Assembly (NCBI RefSeq): GCF_017744695.1
Contig: NZ_JAGIAS010000003.1
Span: forward strand, 868,001-932,000
Direction: 5' to 3'
Length of the DNA: 64,000 nt
From: Dyadobacter sp.
Lineage (GTDB): Bacteria > Bacteroidota > Bacteroidia > Cytophagales > Spirosomataceae
The notes beneath the pieces were generated by a model, which saw only the letters and a program-made list of their open reading frames with translations, had not been told where the DNA came from and ran no database searches. The translations under genes were made by a program, and so were the position numbers. The first letter of the stretch is position 1. Each line of letters starts with the position of its first letter. This document shows positions 17,694 through 26,254 of the stretch, piece by piece.

Positions 17694-18839
17694 CTACTTA
17701 CATCCTTTTCCCAGGATCGTTATCTGGTTATCGGCCACTTCGTACTGCGCGTCCAGTGCATTGCAGATCACTTCGAGCTTTTCCTTCAAAGGCTGCCCGA
17801 TCAAAGTTGCGTTCAGCGGGCAATTGCCCATCTTTTCCCGGTCGTAAACGATCCGGACATTGTAGGCGTTTTCCAGTATCCGGAACACCTCAGAAACCGG
17901 GGTTTCATCAAATACAAATTGTTGCTTTGAAACATCTTTGTCCGACGTCGCCGCCAATGCCGCAGGCAACGGAATAATCTTACCGCTCTCTTTTGAGAAT
18001 GCGATCCGCTGATCATGATTGAGCGTCACGCCTTCCAGTTCAGGTTTGTCAAGCACCGCCTCCTTTTGGCTGTTATCCAGATTGTTAATGGAAAAAACCG
18101 AAACCGTACCCGTCCGCACTTCCACTTTAATGTCCTTGCTTTCCGAAGAAGCGTCGATCGTGAAACTGGTACCGAGTACCTTCGTCGCCAACCCGTAGCT
18201 GTACACCAGAAATGGCTTCTGTTTATTTTTTACAATTTCAAAAAACGCTTTTCCTGTCAAAGTGACTTCACGTCGTTTCTTGTTGGCTCCTTCCGAATAG
18301 CAAAGCCGGCCTCCGGGTTGAAGCACAACAGAGCTGCCGTCTTGCAGCAACACTGTCATTGGCTTATCGGTATCATTGTATTTCTGGATCGTATTGGACA
18401 GGTCAGCCTCCTCACGCACCGCTACCTGCTGCAATGACCCGTCGGCTTTTTTATAATAGAACCAGTAGCTCACCGAACCAATACTCAGGATTAATGCGGC
18501 CGACGCTGCCACACGCGCCCAGCGCCACCCCTGCCCGCGACTCGTTTTGAAAACGGCTTCCGGCTCTTGTTCCGGGGTTTTAGGCACCTCGTCATGCATA
18601 TGGCTTTCGACGATGCTCCACATTCTGTCGCTCTGTTTTTGGGTGGGTTGGTGCCTTCCGGTGTCCTTTGCCAACAGAATGACGTACTCCCGTGCAGACT
18701 CAACGGTTTTGCGTTTCCCGGGGTGTTTTTCCAGGAAGGCCTGCCATTTGCGGTCGCTGAGTTCATCGGGATGCATTACCCAGGCGATAAACTCTTCATT
18801 TCTGATCAGCTCGGTCAGAGAATAAGGATCATGCTTCAT
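17694..18839 (-). CDS. FecR family anti-sigma factor
   Basis: 381 residues. Cytoplasmic N-terminal part about 1-95 (sigma-binding), one membrane helix near residues 105-125 (ARVAASAALILSIGSVSYWF), then a periplasmic FecR domain (DKPMTVLLQDGSSVVLQPGGRLCY, LTGKAFFEI, VLGTSFTIDA) and a C-terminal DUF4974/STN-like domain (FDETPVSEVFRILENAYNVRIVYD). It holds the ECF sigma factor until the STN domain of SusC signals. The ATG at 18839 is chosen: the frame extends upstream only to a TTG. It sits between sigma and SusC genes, 92 bp after the sigma stop. Confidence 0.94.
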   Translation of the reverse strand: MKHDPYSLTELIRNEEFIAWVMHPDELSDRKWQAFLEKHPGKRKTVESAREYVILLAKDTGRHQPTQKQSDRMWSIVESHMHDEVPKTPEQEPEAVFKTSRGQGWRWARVAASAALILSIGSVSYWFYYKKADGSLQQVAVREEADLSNTIQKYNDTDKPMTVLLQDGSSVVLQPGGRLCYSEGANKKRREVTLTGKAFFEIVKNKQKPFLVYSYGLATKVLGTSFTIDASSESKDIKVEVRTGTVSVFSINNLDNSQKEAVLDKPELEGVTLNHDQRIAFSKESGKIIPLPAALAATSDKDVSKQQFVFDETPVSEVFRILENAYNVRIVYDREKMGNCPLNATLIGQPLKEKLEVICNALDAQYEVADNQITILGKGCK

Positions 18840-18931
18840 GTTTCGCGGGATGCAGTTGTCGTCGTTCAATAGTACAGAGCGACGAAATGCGGGTTTGACC
18901 TCTCCAAAATGAAATTTTTTGAAGAAAAATT

Positions 18932-19549
18932 TTAAAATAATACTAACACCCAGAAAATCAGGGAGGAAATCAACAGGATTTCGCGGCTTTGGCGCAGGGA
19001 TGTGAGTGCCTTGTAGATGAAATTACGGACAGACTTCTCATTAACATTCATGATCCCGGCTATTTCTTCAATGCTGAAATCGTCGAAATAGCGAAGTGTG
19101 AGTGCTTCCAGCTGTCGTTCGGGCAATTGCGCGAGCAGTTCCTGTATGCGTTGCGCACGCACCGACGATGATTCCGCCTCGATCAGGATCGCTTCTGAAT
19201 GCGTATGATTAGCCGGGATATCCTCGTCATCGAGCTCGCTGATCTCTTCCATGGAAGGAAACTTGTCGAGCGCGACATGAATGCGCCGGCGCAATGCACG
19301 GTAGAGATAGAATTTGACAGAGGTAACGTTTTCCGTGAGGTTATGCCGCAGCCGCCAGATATCGATGAACACATCCTGAACAGCGTCTTCGACGAGCGAG
19401 GAATTGGTCGAAAGCTTGCTGCCGTAGTTGTAAAGTGTGCGGTGATATTTCTCAAAGATTGCGGTAAAGGCCTGCTCATCGCCCACGCGAATCCTTTGCC
19501 ATAGATCATGATCTTTGGTTTCCCCCGTTGAGGTAGCGTTCTGAATCAC
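18932..19549 (-). CDS. ECF RNA polymerase sigma-70 factor with hydrophobic C-terminal tail
   Basis: 205 residues, ECF group of the FecI/SusCD-linked type. Region 2 (EQAFTAIFEKYHRTLYNYGSK, VEDAVQDVFIDIW) and region 4 helix-turn-helix (LTLRYFDDFSIEEIAGIMNV followed by NEKSVRNFIYKAL) are clear. The last 16 residues (ILLISSLIFWVLVLF end) are strongly hydrophobic and could be a membrane-dipping tail. The start is GTG at 19549; the frame has a stop shortly upstream and no in-frame ATG before region 2. It heads the polysaccharide locus and should direct transcription of the SusC operon when released by FecR. Confidence 0.93.
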   Translation of the reverse strand: MIQNATSTGETKDHDLWQRIRVGDEQAFTAIFEKYHRTLYNYGSKLSTNSSLVEDAVQDVFIDIWRLRHNLTENVTSVKFYLYRALRRRIHVALDKFPSMEEISELDDEDIPANHTHSEAILIEAESSSVRAQRIQELLAQLPERQLEALTLRYFDDFSIEEIAGIMNVNEKSVRNFIYKALTSLRQSREILLISSLIFWVLVLF

Positions 19550-19701
19550 CGCTTCTGTCTGTTTTCGTAAGAAAGCATAAAGCTAAAAATTTATCATTAA
19601 AATACCATTGGAGCTATCGGCTATCTTACTTCGGCTATCGGCCAGGTATGAAAAAAGCTGCCTTTTGGGTAGCTCCGGTGTTTTTGAAAGATATCAAAAT
19701 G

Positions 19702-20598
19702 CTATAATTTCTCCTTGATTTCTCGTACAAAATCAATCGGAACACCAGCTAGGCGAGCGATTTGCTCTTCGCCAAATGTAGTTTCCCGGAGGAGGTTCCG
19801 GACGACGACTGTACTCCGTTCAAGATGCCCTTCCTCTTTCGCTTCCTCCCTTTCAATATATAAAACAGCTTCTTCAAATGTCATGGGTACAGGATCTGGA
19901 TTAGTTGCTCTTTTTATTTCTTCAAGATACTCCCTGTTAAGCTCTTTGTTTCCCAACGGTATATAAAGTTTCAAAAAATCCATCAGTCTTCCAACTTTCC
20001 GCTTCGAAAACTCACGCTTTAACAGCCTCTTAGCCAGATCAATTTTCAAACGGGAGAGCTCGTTGGACGAAAACCGTTTGCTGTTTATCGCGAGCCTTAC
20101 GACCAGAACAACCTGCGCGAACGGATTATCACTCGCCTCCAATTCCTCTTCCGACTGATCCAGGACTTTAAAACTATTAAACCGAAAATACAGGCTCGTC
20201 CCCAAACAGGCTTGCTCGAATTGGCCTGGCAGGAAATGCCTGCAATCGTCTGTCAGAATTGCGAATGCGGTGATCGGCTTGCGGTATTTATCCCAAATGC
20301 GATAGTAATAAGTAAACATCCGGTCGGTGAAGAATTCGTCGCGATAACCTTGTACTTCAATGTGCACGAGTAGCCAGGCTTCCGCGCCGGAGCGGCAATG
20401 CACTTTTACCAGCTTGTCCACATATTTAGATGTTAAGTCATCAGTATCCGCCGGAAAGAGCTGTTCGAGCTCCTGATCGAGGTATTCGAAACCTTTTTCA
20501 AAATCGAACAATGTCTCTGCATTGGGAAAGAAGAATTTCAGAAAATCGTCAAAAATATCTTCCAGTATCGATTTCCATAGAATGTCGTTATGCTTCAT
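19702..20598 (-). CDS. Rpn-type PD-(D/E)XK nuclease-family protein
   Basis: 298 residues, resembling the recombination-promoting nuclease (Rpn)/putative transposase family. The nuclease core is visible as YVDKLVKV (Asp), then WLLVHIEVQGY (Glu-x-Gln) and a following helix DRMFTYYYRIWDKY, matching the D...ExQ form of that family. The C-terminal half is charged and helical (ELSRLKIDLAKRLLKREFSKRKVGRLMDF and EEREEAKEEGHLERS-like tail). No terminal repeats or partner transposase genes are next to it, so it is not an obvious mobile element. A terminator lies directly before its start, so it needs its own promoter; none was identified. Confidence 0.75.
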   Translation of the reverse strand: MKHNDILWKSILEDIFDDFLKFFFPNAETLFDFEKGFEYLDQELEQLFPADTDDLTSKYVDKLVKVHCRSGAEAWLLVHIEVQGYRDEFFTDRMFTYYYRIWDKYRKPITAFAILTDDCRHFLPGQFEQACLGTSLYFRFNSFKVLDQSEEELEASDNPFAQVVLVVRLAINSKRFSSNELSRLKIDLAKRLLKREFSKRKVGRLMDFLKLYIPLGNKELNREYLEEIKRATNPDPVPMTFEEAVLYIEREEAKEEGHLERSTVVVRNLLRETTFGEEQIARLAGVPIDFVREIKEKL

Positions 20599-20607
20599 TT
20601 CAAAAAG

Positions 20608-20648
20608 AAAAAGGGTGCCCGAACATTTAGACGTTCAGGCACCCTTTT
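20608..20648 (-). terminator. Rho-independent terminator after the class V aminotransferase gene
   Basis: Stem GGGTGCC-GAAC / GTTC-GGCACCC with an 8-nt loop; reading on the minus strand it is followed by TTTTTCTTTTT. It lies 28 bp after the aminotransferase stop and ends 10 bp before the Rpn gene start. Confidence 0.85.
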
Positions 20649-20675
20649 GGTAACGCTATTCTACAAGCTATTTTT

Positions 20676-21749
20676 TCAGAGCTTCCCGAGCTCGTGAATC
20701 AGCTTTTCGGTATCTTCCAAAGAGGTAGCAGGGAAGTTGGCGATGCGAAGCTGCGTAGCTTTGCCAGCGCCGTAACCGCTTCCTATTACCATGCCCTTTT
20801 CCTTGATTTTCTTGATAATGTCAGCCGAAGGCGCTTCGGTATCTGTGACGATCACCGTCTGCGAGCGTAATGCCTTCTCTTTCACAAACGGAGAGAAACC
20901 GCCCGTTTTCTCAATGAACTTGTAAAGCAAAGCAGCTTTATGTTCGGTCTCCTTACGAATATTCTGTACGCCGATACGATTGAAATCCTCCGCAATCTTA
21001 CCCAGCAGGTAAATAAGCATCACATTCGGGGTCGCCGGGGTTTCGTTGTTCTGCGCATTCTTCCAAAGAGTCGGAAGGTCATTGTGCGCGCCGATGGAAT
21101 AGGTGTTACGGATGTTCTTCGCTTTTTCAAGGCAACGCTCGCTTACGATCCACACACCCAAGCCGGCAGGAAGTCCAAATGCTTTTTGCACCGAGAAAAA
21201 CGCCGTGTCGATAATGCTGTAATCCAGCTCCGGATAGGGTGCGGAAGAAACCATATCCACAGCAATGAACTTCGTCGGGTTCTTCTGTTTCAATTTATGA
21301 ATCTCAGCCACCGGCATCTGCACGCCGGAACTGGTTTCGTTGTGCGTGGTAGCGATCAGTTCCGCATATTCCGGAACCTCCACTTCGCCGGCAACGAACC
21401 CTTCGCCCATCGGTTTTTCAAACTTGTGGGCATATTTGTTCAACGCATTCGAATAGTCGTAAAACTTCTTGGAAAACGAGCCATTCACGAGGTGGAAGCT
21501 TTCGAGTTCCACGGTACTGAACAGAATGCGTTCCCAAGCTTCCGAAGCCGAGCCCAGAAAAAGGATCGCGTGCGTGTCGGGCACGTTCAGGAGCGTACGC
21601 AGCTGATCTACGGTGAATTTGTGCAAATCACGGTATTGCTGGCTGCGGTGCGAAATCGATCCGAGTTGGTTTTCGACAAAAGTCTTCAAATGCTGCTCGA
21701 ACGTCGGATACAAGGCAGCTGGTCCAGGAGTGAAAAAAGTTAATGACAT
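20676..21749 (-). CDS. Class V aminotransferase (phosphoserine aminotransferase-like)
   Basis: 357 residues, PLP-dependent fold type I. FFTPGPAALYP at the N-terminus and the Schiff-base lysine in FFSVQKAFGLPAG (Lys189) are visible, with THNETSSGV and AVDMVSSAP as cofactor-site segments. By family it could be called alanine-glyoxylate, serine or phosphoserine aminotransferase. It lies 83 bp after the SerB-SerA fusion gene on the same strand, and together they would supply the dehydrogenase, transaminase and phosphatase steps of serine synthesis, so 3-phosphohydroxypyruvate transamination is the best guess. Cytoplasmic. A strong terminator follows. Confidence 0.85.
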   Translation of the reverse strand: MSLTFFTPGPAALYPTFEQHLKTFVENQLGSISHRSQQYRDLHKFTVDQLRTLLNVPDTHAILFLGSASEAWERILFSTVELESFHLVNGSFSKKFYDYSNALNKYAHKFEKPMGEGFVAGEVEVPEYAELIATTHNETSSGVQMPVAEIHKLKQKNPTKFIAVDMVSSAPYPELDYSIIDTAFFSVQKAFGLPAGLGVWIVSERCLEKAKNIRNTYSIGAHNDLPTLWKNAQNNETPATPNVMLIYLLGKIAEDFNRIGVQNIRKETEHKAALLYKFIEKTGGFSPFVKEKALRSQTVIVTDTEAPSADIIKKIKEKGMVIGSGYGAGKATQLRIANFPATSLEDTEKLIHELGKL

Positions 21750-21792
21750 TGGTGAGTTAAAAAAATAGGTGAATGAATCGCCGTGAAATGCA

Positions 21793-21821
21793 AATGGTCA
21801 GCTTTGAACCAGCTGACCATT
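21793..21821 (-). other. Intercistronic hairpin between serA fusion and aminotransferase genes
   Basis: AATGGTCAGCT and AGCTGACCATT form a perfect 11-bp stem with a 7-nt loop. No strong T-run follows on the minus strand, so it is more likely an mRNA-stability or partial-termination hairpin than a full terminator. Confidence 0.6.
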
Positions 21822-21832
21822 CGAATCACTTT

Positions 21833-23740
21833 CTAGTATAGCATCCGGAAACGGATCGTTCCTTCCACCTCTTTCACTTCCTGGATAAATTCCTCCGTAT
21901 AATCTTTGGCAATATCCACGATCACGTAGCCGATATGTTCGTTGGTTTTGAGATACTGACCGGTGATATTGATATTATTTTTGGCAAAAATCTGGTTCAG
22001 CTTCGCCAGCACGCCCGGTACGTTCGCGTGGATGTGCAGCAGACGGTGCGAGTCTTTCAGCTTCGGCAATTGTACTTCGGGGAAGTTGACGCTGCCGTAA
22101 GAGCTACCATTGTTCATGAATTCCAGCAATTTGGAAGGCACAAAATGACCGATATTCTCCTGCGCTTCCTCGGTGCTACCACCGATATGCGGAGTCAGGA
22201 TCACATTCGGCAAGCCGAGCAGCTCGCTTTCAAACATTTCGTCGTTGGTCTTCGGCTCCTTAGGGAATACGTCCACACCCGCACCGGCTACTTTACCGCT
22301 CTTTACAGCATCAGCCAATGCTTTAATGTCGACCACGTGCCCGCGGGAGAGGTTCAGGAAAATCACACCGTCTTTCATCAGGTCAAACTCGCGTTTGCCG
22401 ATCATATTGGTATTTTCCTTACGGCCATCCACGTGCAAGCTTAGCACATCGGAGATGGCCAGAAGCTCTTCCAGCGTATTCACTTTCTTCGCATTACCGA
22501 TAGACAGTTTTTCAACCGCATCGTAGAAATACACGTCCATACCCAGCGCTTCTGCAACCACAGAAAGCTGCGTACCAATGCTGCCGTAACCTACCATACC
22601 CAATTTCTTGCCGCGAATCTCGAAGCTGCCGTTCGCAGACTTATCCCAGATACCTTTATGCATGGAATTGCTCTTGCCTACGATATTACGGATCAGCAAA
22701 ATCATTTCACCCACGGCAAGTTCCACCACAGAGCGGGTGTTGCTGTAAGGTGCATTGAACACCGCGATACCTTTCCTGGCTGCCTCGTCGAGGTCGATCT
22801 GGTTGGTACCGATACAGAACGCACCGATCGCCATCAGACGGTTCGCATTTTCAAGAACACGTTTGGTAATAGTGGTTTTAGAACGGATACCGATAATGGA
22901 TACGTCCTTGATACGCTCGCAAAGCTCGTCCTCGTCGAGGGCGCCTTTCACGAATTCCACATTGAAGCCTTCTTCTTCGAATGCCTTGCGCGCAACAGGG
23001 TGCACGTTTTCGAGGAGCAATACCTTGATGCGGCTCTTCGGATAAGACTGGCTTCTGCTGAATTTATTATCAAAAAGAAAATCGTCGAAAGAAGTAGCAA
23101 TATGGTCTGCTACCGCCGTTACTTTCGGGCGCTCGACGTTCTCTGTAAATGCATAGAAACGATTGGCCAGGCCGGACGCCTTCAGTTCATAGTCCGTATA
23201 ACCATCACCGATCGCGTACACGTCGCCCGACAGATTCAATGCAGAAAGGATCTTGATCTTTCCGCCGTCCATCGACAACACATTTTCCTCGTCGATCCCT
23301 ACGATATTTCCCTCCTCGTCAAACACGAACTCGTTGGCATACACATGGTCGGCCAGGATACCGAGCTCGGTAGCTACGGGAACGATAAACTCTTTAAATC
23401 CGCTGGAAACGATAAAAATCTGCTCCGCGTTCTCCGTCAGAAACTGCGTGTTACGCTTGAACGAATCCGAAACCTTGGTTCTCAGGAAGGAAACCAGTTC
23501 TTCGATGTGCGAACGGCTTGCTTTCAGTAAGGCGATTCGCTGGCGCAGACCATCCGCAAACGACATTTCGCCATTCATACCCTTGTTGGTCAGATCAGAA
23601 ATCTTCTGAACAATCTGATCACGCTCCGGATGGCCTTTAAGGGCGATCGCGGCTAATTCGTCGAGCCCTTCCACTTTCGTGAATGTGCTGTCAAAATCAA
23701 TGATAATGTACGGTGCTGGATTGAGAGTTAATGTGGACAT
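21833..23740 (-). CDS. serA: Fused phosphoserine phosphatase (HAD) - D-3-phosphoglycerate dehydrogenase
   Basis: 635 residues carrying two serine-pathway enzymes. Residues about 10-225: HAD phosphatase with DFDST (Asp15, Asp17), IVSSG, a GGKIKIL lysine and GDGYTDYE. Residues about 235-555: phosphoglycerate dehydrogenase with the NAD loop KKLGMVGYGSIGTQ, the catalytic arginine in NLSRGHVVD, glutamate in VDVFPKEP and histidine in LTPHIGGST. Residues about 560-635: ACT domain (HIHANVPGVLAKLNQIF), the usual serine-feedback module. With the aminotransferase downstream it gives a complete phosphorylated serine pathway from two genes. No internal stop or frameshift, so the fusion looks real. Cytoplasmic. 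Confidence 0.93.
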   Translation of the reverse strand: MSTLTLNPAPYIIIDFDSTFTKVEGLDELAAIALKGHPERDQIVQKISDLTNKGMNGEMSFADGLRQRIALLKASRSHIEELVSFLRTKVSDSFKRNTQFLTENAEQIFIVSSGFKEFIVPVATELGILADHVYANEFVFDEEGNIVGIDEENVLSMDGGKIKILSALNLSGDVYAIGDGYTDYELKASGLANRFYAFTENVERPKVTAVADHIATSFDDFLFDNKFSRSQSYPKSRIKVLLLENVHPVARKAFEEEGFNVEFVKGALDEDELCERIKDVSIIGIRSKTTITKRVLENANRLMAIGAFCIGTNQIDLDEAARKGIAVFNAPYSNTRSVVELAVGEMILLIRNIVGKSNSMHKGIWDKSANGSFEIRGKKLGMVGYGSIGTQLSVVAEALGMDVYFYDAVEKLSIGNAKKVNTLEELLAISDVLSLHVDGRKENTNMIGKREFDLMKDGVIFLNLSRGHVVDIKALADAVKSGKVAGAGVDVFPKEPKTNDEMFESELLGLPNVILTPHIGGSTEEAQENIGHFVPSKLLEFMNNGSSYGSVNFPEVQLPKLKDSHRLLHIHANVPGVLAKLNQIFAKNNINITGQYLKTNEHIGYVIVDIAKDYTEEFIQEVKEVEGTIRFRMLY

Positions 23741-23818
23741 GAAACGGGAAATAACTGAAAAATGATCGAGTTAACGGAATTTTAATCGCTAAGGGTCCGA
23801 CCTGTTTGAAACAGGCCA

Positions 23819-23826
23819 CAAAATTA
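23819..23826 (-). promoter_or_regulatory. Bacteroidota -7 box for the serine operon
   Basis: On the minus strand TAATTTTG fits TAnnTTTG; transcription would start near 23812, about 70 nt before the ATG. No convincing -33 TTG is seen. The palindrome CCTGTTTGAAACAGG (23801-23815) overlaps the expected start and would form a hairpin at the very 5' end of the mRNA. Confidence 0.55.
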
Positions 23827-23976
23827 CCAAAATCTATTGGTATATGTTGCTAACAAAATAATGTTTGGAACAGTTTTCTTCCTCGCCGAACTCCGGGCAG
23901 AATGTGAACGGCTAGTTGGAATTGGTCTGTGTGGTCAGGTGTGGTCATTAAATAGTCAGGCGATTGTCAGGTGTTG

Positions 23977-24951
23977 TTAGAGGCCGGTCAGGAATTGCAA
24001 TGCGTATTTTTCCGACCAATAGAACTCGTCCGTGAGCCGTGCCGGACGGAAACCGCAGTGGCCGCCATCCTTCGTCGCCAGCAAGGTGACCGTTGAATGC
24101 GACCGCAGCACGTCAACCGGCAGGCTTTCGAACGGCACGATCGGGTCATTTTCGGCATTCACGATCGTCGTCGGTATCGCAATCGACGCTACGAAATACT
24201 TAGAGCTGCATTCGGCATAGTAATGATCTGCGTCATCGAAACCGTGAAGACGGGCTGTGTATATATCATCGAAATCGTAGAGCGTCTTCACCAGCTGATG
24301 ATTATCAAGGCTTATCCTTTCGGGGAAAAACCTTGCCTTTTCCGCCACCTTTGGTTTTAATGTATTTAAAAAACGGCGCATGTAAATCTGGTTCCGGGGC
24401 TCGATAATGGCCAGACTGCACGCTTTCAGGTCCATCGGCACACTGAACACGATCGCATTTTTAATACGGTGATCAATAGCGACTCCCTGCTCACCCAGGT
24501 ATTTCAAAGTCAGGTTTCCGCCCAAACTGAAACCAACCAGCCGCACATCGGAATAGCCTTTTGCAAATGCATATTTCACGACTGCGTCCAGGTCTTCGGT
24601 AGCCCCACTGTGGTAAAACCGGGCCGTCTGGTTCATTTCCCCACCGCAACTGCGAAAATTCCAGGCCAGACAGTCGAACCCATGGCGCGTCAGGAGTTTA
24701 ACCATCCCCGTTATGTATTGCCGTGTACTGTTACCTTCCAGGCCGTGCGAAAGGATCACCACGGACTTCTTACCGGCAGTTTCGGCATACGACCAGTCCA
24801 GATTCAGGAAGTCGTCATCGGGAGTTACAATTTTTTCACGAAAATATTTTATACCATTTACCTGCCGGAACAGTGCCGGGTAAATACTCTGAAAATGCCC
24901 ATTTGGAAGCCAATAGGGCGATATTTTGGATGATATTTGAACTAGCGGCAT
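23977..24951 (-). CDS. YheT-like alpha/beta hydrolase
   Basis: 324 residues, cytoplasmic esterase/hydrolase of the YheT (ABHD1/3-like) family. HGLEGNSTRQYI forms the oxyanion region, the nucleophile elbow is GFSLGGN, the acid is in NAENDPIVPF and the histidine in KDGGHCGF. The N-terminal YWLPNGHFQSIYPALFR is a family signature. It is divergent from the cold-shock gene and has its own transcription unit. Physiological substrate unknown; lipid or short-chain ester turnover is only a family-based guess. Confidence 0.88.
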   Translation of the reverse strand: MPLVQISSKISPYWLPNGHFQSIYPALFRQVNGIKYFREKIVTPDDDFLNLDWSYAETAGKKSVVILSHGLEGNSTRQYITGMVKLLTRHGFDCLAWNFRSCGGEMNQTARFYHSGATEDLDAVVKYAFAKGYSDVRLVGFSLGGNLTLKYLGEQGVAIDHRIKNAIVFSVPMDLKACSLAIIEPRNQIYMRRFLNTLKPKVAEKARFFPERISLDNHQLVKTLYDFDDIYTARLHGFDDADHYYAECSSKYFVASIAIPTTIVNAENDPIVPFESLPVDVLRSHSTVTLLATKDGGHCGFRPARLTDEFYWSEKYALQFLTGL

Positions 24952-25007
24952 GGTGTAAAGCGCATTCTGATATTTTGGAATAATTCTAAGGTAAAGAAAG
25001 TTTAATG

Positions 25008-25037
25008 TTGTATATCTGCTTTTTATATCTAAATTTG
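25008..25037 (+). promoter_or_regulatory. Promoter of the cold-shock gene
   Basis: A TTG at 25008-25010 and TAAATTTG at 25030-25037 are separated by 19 bp, matching the Bacteroidota -33/-7 consensus exactly. Transcription should begin near 25044, leaving a short leader of about 22 nt. Confidence 0.75.
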
Positions 25038-25065
25038 GCCTCTACAAATAATAAGATCAATTCCA

Positions 25066-25257
25066 ATGGCAGAAGGTACAGTTAAGTTTTTCAATGAATC
25101 AAAAGGATACGGATTCATTTCACCATCAAATGGAGAGAAAGACATTTTCGTTCACGTTTCAGGTCTTCAGGACGATATCCGTGAAAACGACAAAGTATCC
25201 TACGAGGTAGAAAATGGAAGAAAAGGCTTAAACGCAGTTAACGTTCGCGTAGTCTAA
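25066..25257 (+). CDS. CspA-family cold-shock protein
   Basis: 63-residue single OB-fold nucleic-acid chaperone. RNP1 (KGYGFI) and RNP2 (DIFVHVS) motifs are intact and the start MAEGTVKFFNESKG is typical. It is a monocistronic plus-strand gene with a good promoter upstream and a strong terminator downstream, inserted between two minus-strand genes. The short leader argues against the long thermosensing 5' UTR known from E. coli cspA. Confidence 0.97.
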   Translation: MAEGTVKFFNESKGYGFISPSNGEKDIFVHVSGLQDDIRENDKVSYEVENGRKGLNAVNVRVV

Positions 25258-25282
25258 GTTTAGTCATAATAAGGACATTTCG

Positions 25283-25312
25283 AAAGCACGCCCCTCAAAG
25301 GCGTGCTTTTTT
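25283..25312 (+). terminator. Rho-independent terminator of the cold-shock gene
   Basis: Perfect 10-bp stem AAAGCACGCC / GGCGTGCTTT with a 7-nt loop and a T-run, 26 bp after the stop. The A-run on the other side could also serve the minus-strand deacetylase, but that gene ends at 25319, upstream on its strand, so the hairpin is well placed for both. Confidence 0.9.
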
Positions 25313-25318
25313 AATGCC

Positions 25319-26254
25319 TTATTTTTTATTCTTCGTCAAGGTTTCGTAGGCCTGCTGCGCTTCCTTATCCGACGGCTCGCTTTGCATGAACGAACGGCGC
25401 TCTCCCACATCCTTTACCCATCGGTAGATCCACGAAAAACCCCAGTTGCCATTATAATGCAATGGTAACCGGTAAGCGTCGTCGCTCAATGCTTCCGTCA
25501 GGCTTATCATCCGGTATTGCTTCTCCTTTAATTTTTTTATTAAAACCGGCAGATAATCGGTATTGAGTCGATTATCGTGGCAGAGATAAATCTGTTTCAC
25601 CGGCTTGCCCGTTACTTTCAATGCTATTTTATCAAAATGATCGAAAAGTTTCAGGCTCAAATCGACATAACGGTTACCGATTGCTTTTGCTTCTTCGACT
25701 TTGCCTTCTTTCAATGCTTTTTCATAAAGCTGGGTAAAAAGCCAGTCCTCGCTTTCGACAGTGAATGGCGTTGAAATGTAATGATGCTCCGTCAGAAATG
25801 CGTGCATTCGCGCCTGCTCCGCACTGTCCTTTCCCATTCCATTGAAGGGAAAACGGAAGTATTCCAGCTTCTTTCCGGCATTCTCCGCCATTTTCCGCGT
25901 CAGCTCCTCGCCTTTCAAAACGTCTTCACTGAATGCCTCGAAACTTGTTTCACCATAATTCTCGTGCGAATAACTGTGATTCCCAACGGTTACGTAAGGT
26001 TTTGAAATCCAGCTTTCGAGCAGTTTTTTGTTTTGCTCAAAAGATTTATTCTGCTTCAAATGCCCTTCATTGATAAAAATCGCAACCGGCAGGCTCATCG
26101 AGTCCAGTTTTTTCAGCAAGCGTGATACGTTACCGTCCGCCACGTACAAATGAACATTCGGCACATCGTCGATGGTAATGGAGACGCTGCGCTCCTGCGC
26201 GTGGGCGTACAGTGCACATATGCATGCGAGCGCGGCTAAGATATGCCTCCTCAT
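25319..26254 (-). CDS. Polysaccharide deacetylase family protein, secreted
   Basis: 311 residues with a signal peptide (MRRHILAALACICALYAHA then Gln). NodB-homology metal-dependent deacetylase: ITIDDV supplies the Asp-Asp pair, VGNHSYSHENYGE the HxxxH zinc ligands, and FRFPFNGMG the arginine-containing loop. The ATG at 26254 is chosen because it overlaps the aldo/keto reductase stop as ATGA and starts the signal peptide; a longer frame from 26455 lies within that gene. Probably de-N-acetylates an envelope or external glycan. Cotranscribed with the reductase by overlap. Confidence 0.88.
   Translation of the reverse strand: MRRHILAALACICALYAHAQERSVSITIDDVPNVHLYVADGNVSRLLKKLDSMSLPVAIFINEGHLKQNKSFEQNKKLLESWISKPYVTVGNHSYSHENYGETSFEAFSEDVLKGEELTRKMAENAGKKLEYFRFPFNGMGKDSAEQARMHAFLTEHHYISTPFTVESEDWLFTQLYEKALKEGKVEEAKAIGNRYVDLSLKLFDHFDKIALKVTGKPVKQIYLCHDNRLNTDYLPVLIKKLKEKQYRMISLTEALSDDAYRLPLHYNGNWGFSWIYRWVKDVGERRSFMQSEPSDKEAQQAYETLTKNKK

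Noticed and set aside
19702..20598. Rpn-type gene considered as an insertion element
   Set aside because: No terminal inverted repeats, target duplications or companion transposase were seen around it.
22658..23530. Long plus-strand open frame (about 290 codons) inside the SerB-SerA gene
   Set aside because: It is antisense to a clearly conserved protein and shows no recognisable motif; a codon-bias shadow.
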